Shown: positions 61,574 through 64,000 of the stretch, piece after piece
Layout: each line of letters begins with the position of its first letter
Position numbering within the stretch: position 1 is the first letter of the stretch
DNA from: Thomasclavelia ramosa DSM 1402
Lineage (GTDB): Bacteria > Bacillota_I > Bacilli_A > Erysipelotrichales > Coprobacillaceae
Reading direction: 5' to 3'
Length of the DNA: 64,000 bases
Assembly (NCBI RefSeq): GCF_014131695.1
Contig: NZ_CP036346.1
Coordinates: 682,001 to 746,000 of the forward strand
The notes under the pieces: generated by a model
The model's input: only the letters and a program-made list of their open reading frames with translations
Told to the model about the DNA's origin: nothing
Database searches by the model: none
Program-made: the position numbers and the translations under genes

Positions 61574-62762
61574 ATTTACATAATTCATATGTTAGTTTAC
61601 CTAACTTAGCAATACCTGTTTCTATTTGCTCCATTGTTGCACTAGTAAAAGATAATCTAAAACCATTCATTTTATCACGTCTGTTAACGGCAAAAGTTTC
61701 CTCATTTACAATTGCGATATGCATAGTGGTAGCTCTATTCAAAAAAGTCCTAGCATCAGCATATTTTGGAAGTTCAAACCATACGAACATACCACCTTCT
61801 GGGGTAGTGAATTTTACATCAGGATGAAAAGTTTTTTTCATCATTTCAACCATAAATGTACTTTTCTTGCCATATACAGATTGTAAATGAGCAAGATGCT
61901 TATCCATATCAACTGTTTCTAAAAAGCGTGCAATTACATGTTGTGACCAATTAGTTACGGCTCCAGCACTAGCCCCTTTAAGAATATTAAATTTATCAAT
62001 AATTTCTTTATTCGCAATTATTGTTCCAAGCCGGATACCCGGAGAAATGATTTTTGATAGGCTTGCACAGTAAACAACGATTCCTTCAGTATCGATTGAT
62101 TTTAAAGTCGGGATGGTTTTACCTTTAAAACGCAATGTGCCATATGGATTATCTTCAAGAATGATGATATTATACTTTAAACATAAGTCATATATAGCTC
62201 TTCTTTTTTCTAGTGAAGTAGTGATACAGGTAGGATTTTGGAAAGTAGGAATAATATATAGTAGTTTGGGGGCAGGAGTGCTTTGCATTGCTTCTTCTAA
62301 TAATCCTAAATTCATTCCATCACTTTCAACAGGCACACCAAGCAGTTTAGCATCATTGCTAATAAATCCATTCAGCGCTCCGACAAATGTAGGATCTTCG
62401 ACAATGATACTTTCTCCTGGGTTTAAAAATACTTTGGCAGCCATTTCCAGTCCTTCTCCTGAGCCGGAAGTAACCATTAGATCATCATTTTCTGTAAAAA
62501 TTTTTTCTTGACGATTAAAGAAAGCTTTTAATGCCTTTTTTAATGGTGGATAAGTGGTACCTCTGGAATATTGCAAGATAGTATAAATATCTTCCTTAAG
62601 AACATCTTGTGAAATCTTTTGAATATCATTAGCTGGAAAAGCATCGTTATCAGGAAAGCCCGGTGAGAAGTTGATCATATCGGGTCCCGCTGCTTTTTCT
62701 AGTACAGCGCGAATACCACTTGGAGTAATGTTATTAAATCTAGCTGCAAATGTATATTTCAT
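61572..62762 (-). CDS. PLP-dependent aminotransferase (class I/II, 2-aminoadipate/MocR-like)
   Basis: 396 residues from ATG 62762 (AAAGGAGG upstream); the frame's 11 earlier codons have no site. Fold-type I aminotransferase: MINFSPGFPDNDAFPA, SGSGEGLEMAAKVFLNPGE, IPTFQNPTC, ILEDNPYG, PLP-lysine in YCASLSKIISPGIRLG, and FRLSFTSA near the end. The N-terminal lead FAARFNNITPSGIRAVLEKA is that of the LysN/ARO8-like group without the MocR DNA-binding domain. Divergent from ridA, a biologically meaningful neighbour. Confidence 0.9.
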   Translation of the reverse strand: MKYTFAARFNNITPSGIRAVLEKAAGPDMINFSPGFPDNDAFPANDIQKISQDVLKEDIYTILQYSRGTTYPPLKKALKAFFNRQEKIFTENDDLMVTSGSGEGLEMAAKVFLNPGESIIVEDPTFVGALNGFISNDAKLLGVPVESDGMNLGLLEEAMQSTPAPKLLYIIPTFQNPTCITTSLEKRRAIYDLCLKYNIIILEDNPYGTLRFKGKTIPTLKSIDTEGIVVYCASLSKIISPGIRLGTIIANKEIIDKFNILKGASAGAVTNWSQHVIARFLETVDMDKHLAHLQSVYGKKSTFMVEMMKKTFHPDVKFTTPEGGMFVWFELPKYADARTFLNRATTMHIAIVNEETFAVNRRDKMNGFRLSFTSATMEQIETGIAKLGKLTYELCK

Positions 62763-62920
62763 AGTCGTGCTATCCTCCTTTTGTATTGTCAACATTATAG
62801 CAAAGAATTGTAATAAGTCAATAATAAATTATCACAGTGATAAAAATAGCAATATTTTAATTAATAAAACTTTAAAAATAGTGATTATTTGTTTATAATG
62901 ATTTAAGGAGGATATTAAAG

Positions 62921-63295
62921 ATGAAAAATGTAGTAAAAACAGATAAAGCACCTGGAGCTATCGGACCATATAGCCAGGGAATTAATGTTGGTGATATGTA
63001 TTTCTTTTCAGGACAAATTCCATTAGTACCAGAAACAGGGGAAATGCCTGAAGGAATTGAAGCACAAGCTCATCAATCATTAAAGAATGTTCAAGGATTA
63101 TTAGAAAGCCAAGGTTTAACATTTGCAAATGTTATTAAAACAACTGTATTTTTAGATAATATGGATGATTTTGTTACTGTAAATGACATTTATGCTCAAT
63201 ATTTTGTTGAACCATTCCCAGCTCGTAGTGCTGTAGAAGTAGCTAAATTACCTAAAGGGGCTTTAATTGAAGTAGAAGTTATTGCAACTAAATAA
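62921..63295 (+). CDS. ridA: RidA family reactive-intermediate deaminase
   Basis: 124 residues, full length for RidA/YjgF/TdcF. Motifs: APGAIGPYSQGINVGDMYFFSGQ (split by the family's P-Y-S-Q), KTTVFLDNMDDFVTVN, and the active-site Arg in FPARSAVEVAKLPKGALIEVE. It hydrolyses 2-aminoacrylate and related enamines released by PLP enzymes, protecting aminotransferases. It is divergent from a PLP aminotransferase 158 bp away. AAGGAGG upstream of ATG 62921. Confidence 0.95.
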   Translation: MKNVVKTDKAPGAIGPYSQGINVGDMYFFSGQIPLVPETGEMPEGIEAQAHQSLKNVQGLLESQGLTFANVIKTTVFLDNMDDFVTVNDIYAQYFVEPFPARSAVEVAKLPKGALIEVEVIATK

Positions 63296-63303
63296 TTATA
63301 AAA

Positions 63304-63377
63304 GAGCTTAAGTTATTGTATTGAACCTTAAAAATCTAACGATTGCAGGTTGATGCATAATACTTAAGTTTTTTTAT
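63304..63377 (+). terminator. Long imperfect terminator after ridA
   Basis: CTTAAGT-ATTGTATTGAACCT pairs imperfectly with AGGTTGATGCATAATACTTAAG, followed by T7. The helix is unusually long (~20 bp with bulges). Confidence 0.7.
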
Positions 63378-63381
63378 GAAG

Positions 63382-63412
63382 TTGACCAAAAATTGACAAA
63401 CTTAAGTATAAT
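63382..63412 (+). promoter_or_regulatory. Promoter with hexamer direct repeat for the response regulator
   Basis: TTGACC-N5-TTGACA (63382-63398), then 8 nt and TATAAT (63407-63412). Read as a -35/-10 pair, the first hexamer gives a 19-nt spacer. The 11-bp repeat also has the form of an OmpR-family binding box, so autoregulation is possible. Confidence 0.5.
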
Positions 63413-63438
63413 AAAAATAACTATAGGGGGAAAAAACA

Positions 63439-64000
63439 ATGTATAAGATTCTTATGATTGATGATGAAAGAGACATTTTAGAAATGCTGGCATTACAATT
63501 TCAATCTGAAGGATATTTAGTTTATTTAGCTAATGATGCTAATGAAGCTTTAAAACAATTATCAGTTTTACCTGACCTTATTTTATTAGATATCAATATG
63601 CCGGAGATGAATGGTTTAGAATTATGTACGATGATTCGGGAACATGTGAATTGCCCGATTATATTTTTAACAGCACGAATTTCTAGTCGGGATATGATCA
63701 ATGGTTTAATGCTGGGAGGCGATGATTATATTACAAAACCATTTTCGATGGATGAACTTTTCGCAAGAGTTCAAGCTCATTTACGTCGTGAAAAACGCAG
63801 CTCCCATAAATCACGAGGACATTTTACTAGGGAACTGATTATTGATTATAGTCAAAGAACCGTAATTATTAAAAATAAAAAAATTGATTTTTCTAATAAG
63901 GAGTTTGAAATTATTAAATTATTATCTATGAATGCTGGTCAAATATTTGATCGTGAAAAAATTTATGAAGTAGTATGGGGCTTTGAAGCTAATGGTGATA
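63439..64000 (+). CDS. OmpR-family response regulator (3' end outside window)
   Basis: The open frame begins at ATG 63439 (AGGGGG upstream) and runs off the window with 187 codons visible. Receiver domain: acidic pair in LMIDDERDI, phospho-Asp in LILLDINMPEMNGLE (about residue 53), Thr in IIFLTARIS, Lys in DDYITKPFSMDEL. The winged-helix effector domain begins near residue 130 (IDYSQRTVIIKNKKIDFSNKEFEIIKLL split by the usual wing) and is cut in VVWGFEANGD. A sensor kinase gene is expected next. Confidence 0.93.
   Translation, partial: MYKILMIDDERDILEMLALQFQSEGYLVYLANDANEALKQLSVLPDLILLDINMPEMNGLELCTMIREHVNCPIIFLTARISSRDMINGLMLGGDDYITKPFSMDELFARVQAHLRREKRSSHKSRGHFTRELIIDYSQRTVIIKNKKIDFSNKEFEIIKLLSMNAGQIFDREKIYEVVWGFEANGD

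Overview
The window is a low-GC stretch of a Bacillota chromosome. Strong AGGAGG-type ribosome binding sites, U-tract hairpin terminators, T-box and LicT-type leaders, PTS systems and many orphan RpiR/BglG/AraC regulators all fit a gut fermenter. Protein character suggests Erysipelotrichales (Thomasclavelia/Coprobacillus-like), but that placement is inference from recognition, not a search.

Layout. 0-3.3 kb: end of a SulP anion transporter, an APH-type kinase with a decayed chloramphenicol acetyltransferase in front of it, tRNA-Leu(CAG), and a frameshifted small membrane protein. 3.3-6.3 kb: dipeptidase PepD and a MATE pump. 6.3-12.6 kb: a decayed accessory island with two opposed IS1182-family transposase fossils, a small DUF2624-like gene, two overlapping flavodoxin-fold genes, an Old Yellow Enzyme homologue and a ruined HxlR regulator. 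12.6-16.5 kb: AAC(6')-type acetyltransferase, TetR-ABC operon, RpiR regulator. 16.5-23.5 kb: cell-wall-anchored esterase, GGDEF-EAL protein, FtsX-type ABC transporter. 23.6-29.8 kb: a PurF paralogue with Ser in place of the catalytic Cys, AraC regulator, oligo-1,6-glucosidase-like GH13, fluoride channel, two RpiR-type regulators. 29.8-36.1 kb: T-box-controlled trpS, frameshifted eutH, a tandem HD/HD-GYP protein split by an in-frame TAG, YczE-like protein, pRiA4b ORF-3 family protein. 36-43.1 kb: flavodiiron protein, DUF3793, fruK-fruA-HAD operon, then two tandem copies of a structured small RNA gene, then a PHP hydrolase. 43.3-50.5 kb: serine recombinase, VanW protein, serC-serA, polysaccharide deacetylase. 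50.5-54.9 kb: a complete LicT-type beta-glucoside operon (RAT/terminator, bglG, RAT/terminator, EIIBCA, 6-phospho-beta-glucosidase) whose antiterminator gene is frameshifted. 54.9-64 kb: deacetylase, MFS, ChbG-like protein, MATE, BioY, patatin, aminotransferase with divergent RidA, and the start of an OmpR-family response regulator.

The most original signal is at 41871-42239. Two 190-bp-period direct repeats each carry a hexamer direct-repeat activator box, a -10, and a predicted RNA of about 133 nt with three hairpins. All three hairpin loops are C-rich (CCCC, CCCUCUCCC, UCCCCU), as in Shine-Dalgarno-binding sRNAs. The few differences between copies largely preserve the structure. A second theme is gene breakage by 1-nt changes in or beside homopolymers or by a nonsense codon (a membrane protein, eutH, bglG, the HD protein). 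This needs read-level checking to separate real decay from assembly error.
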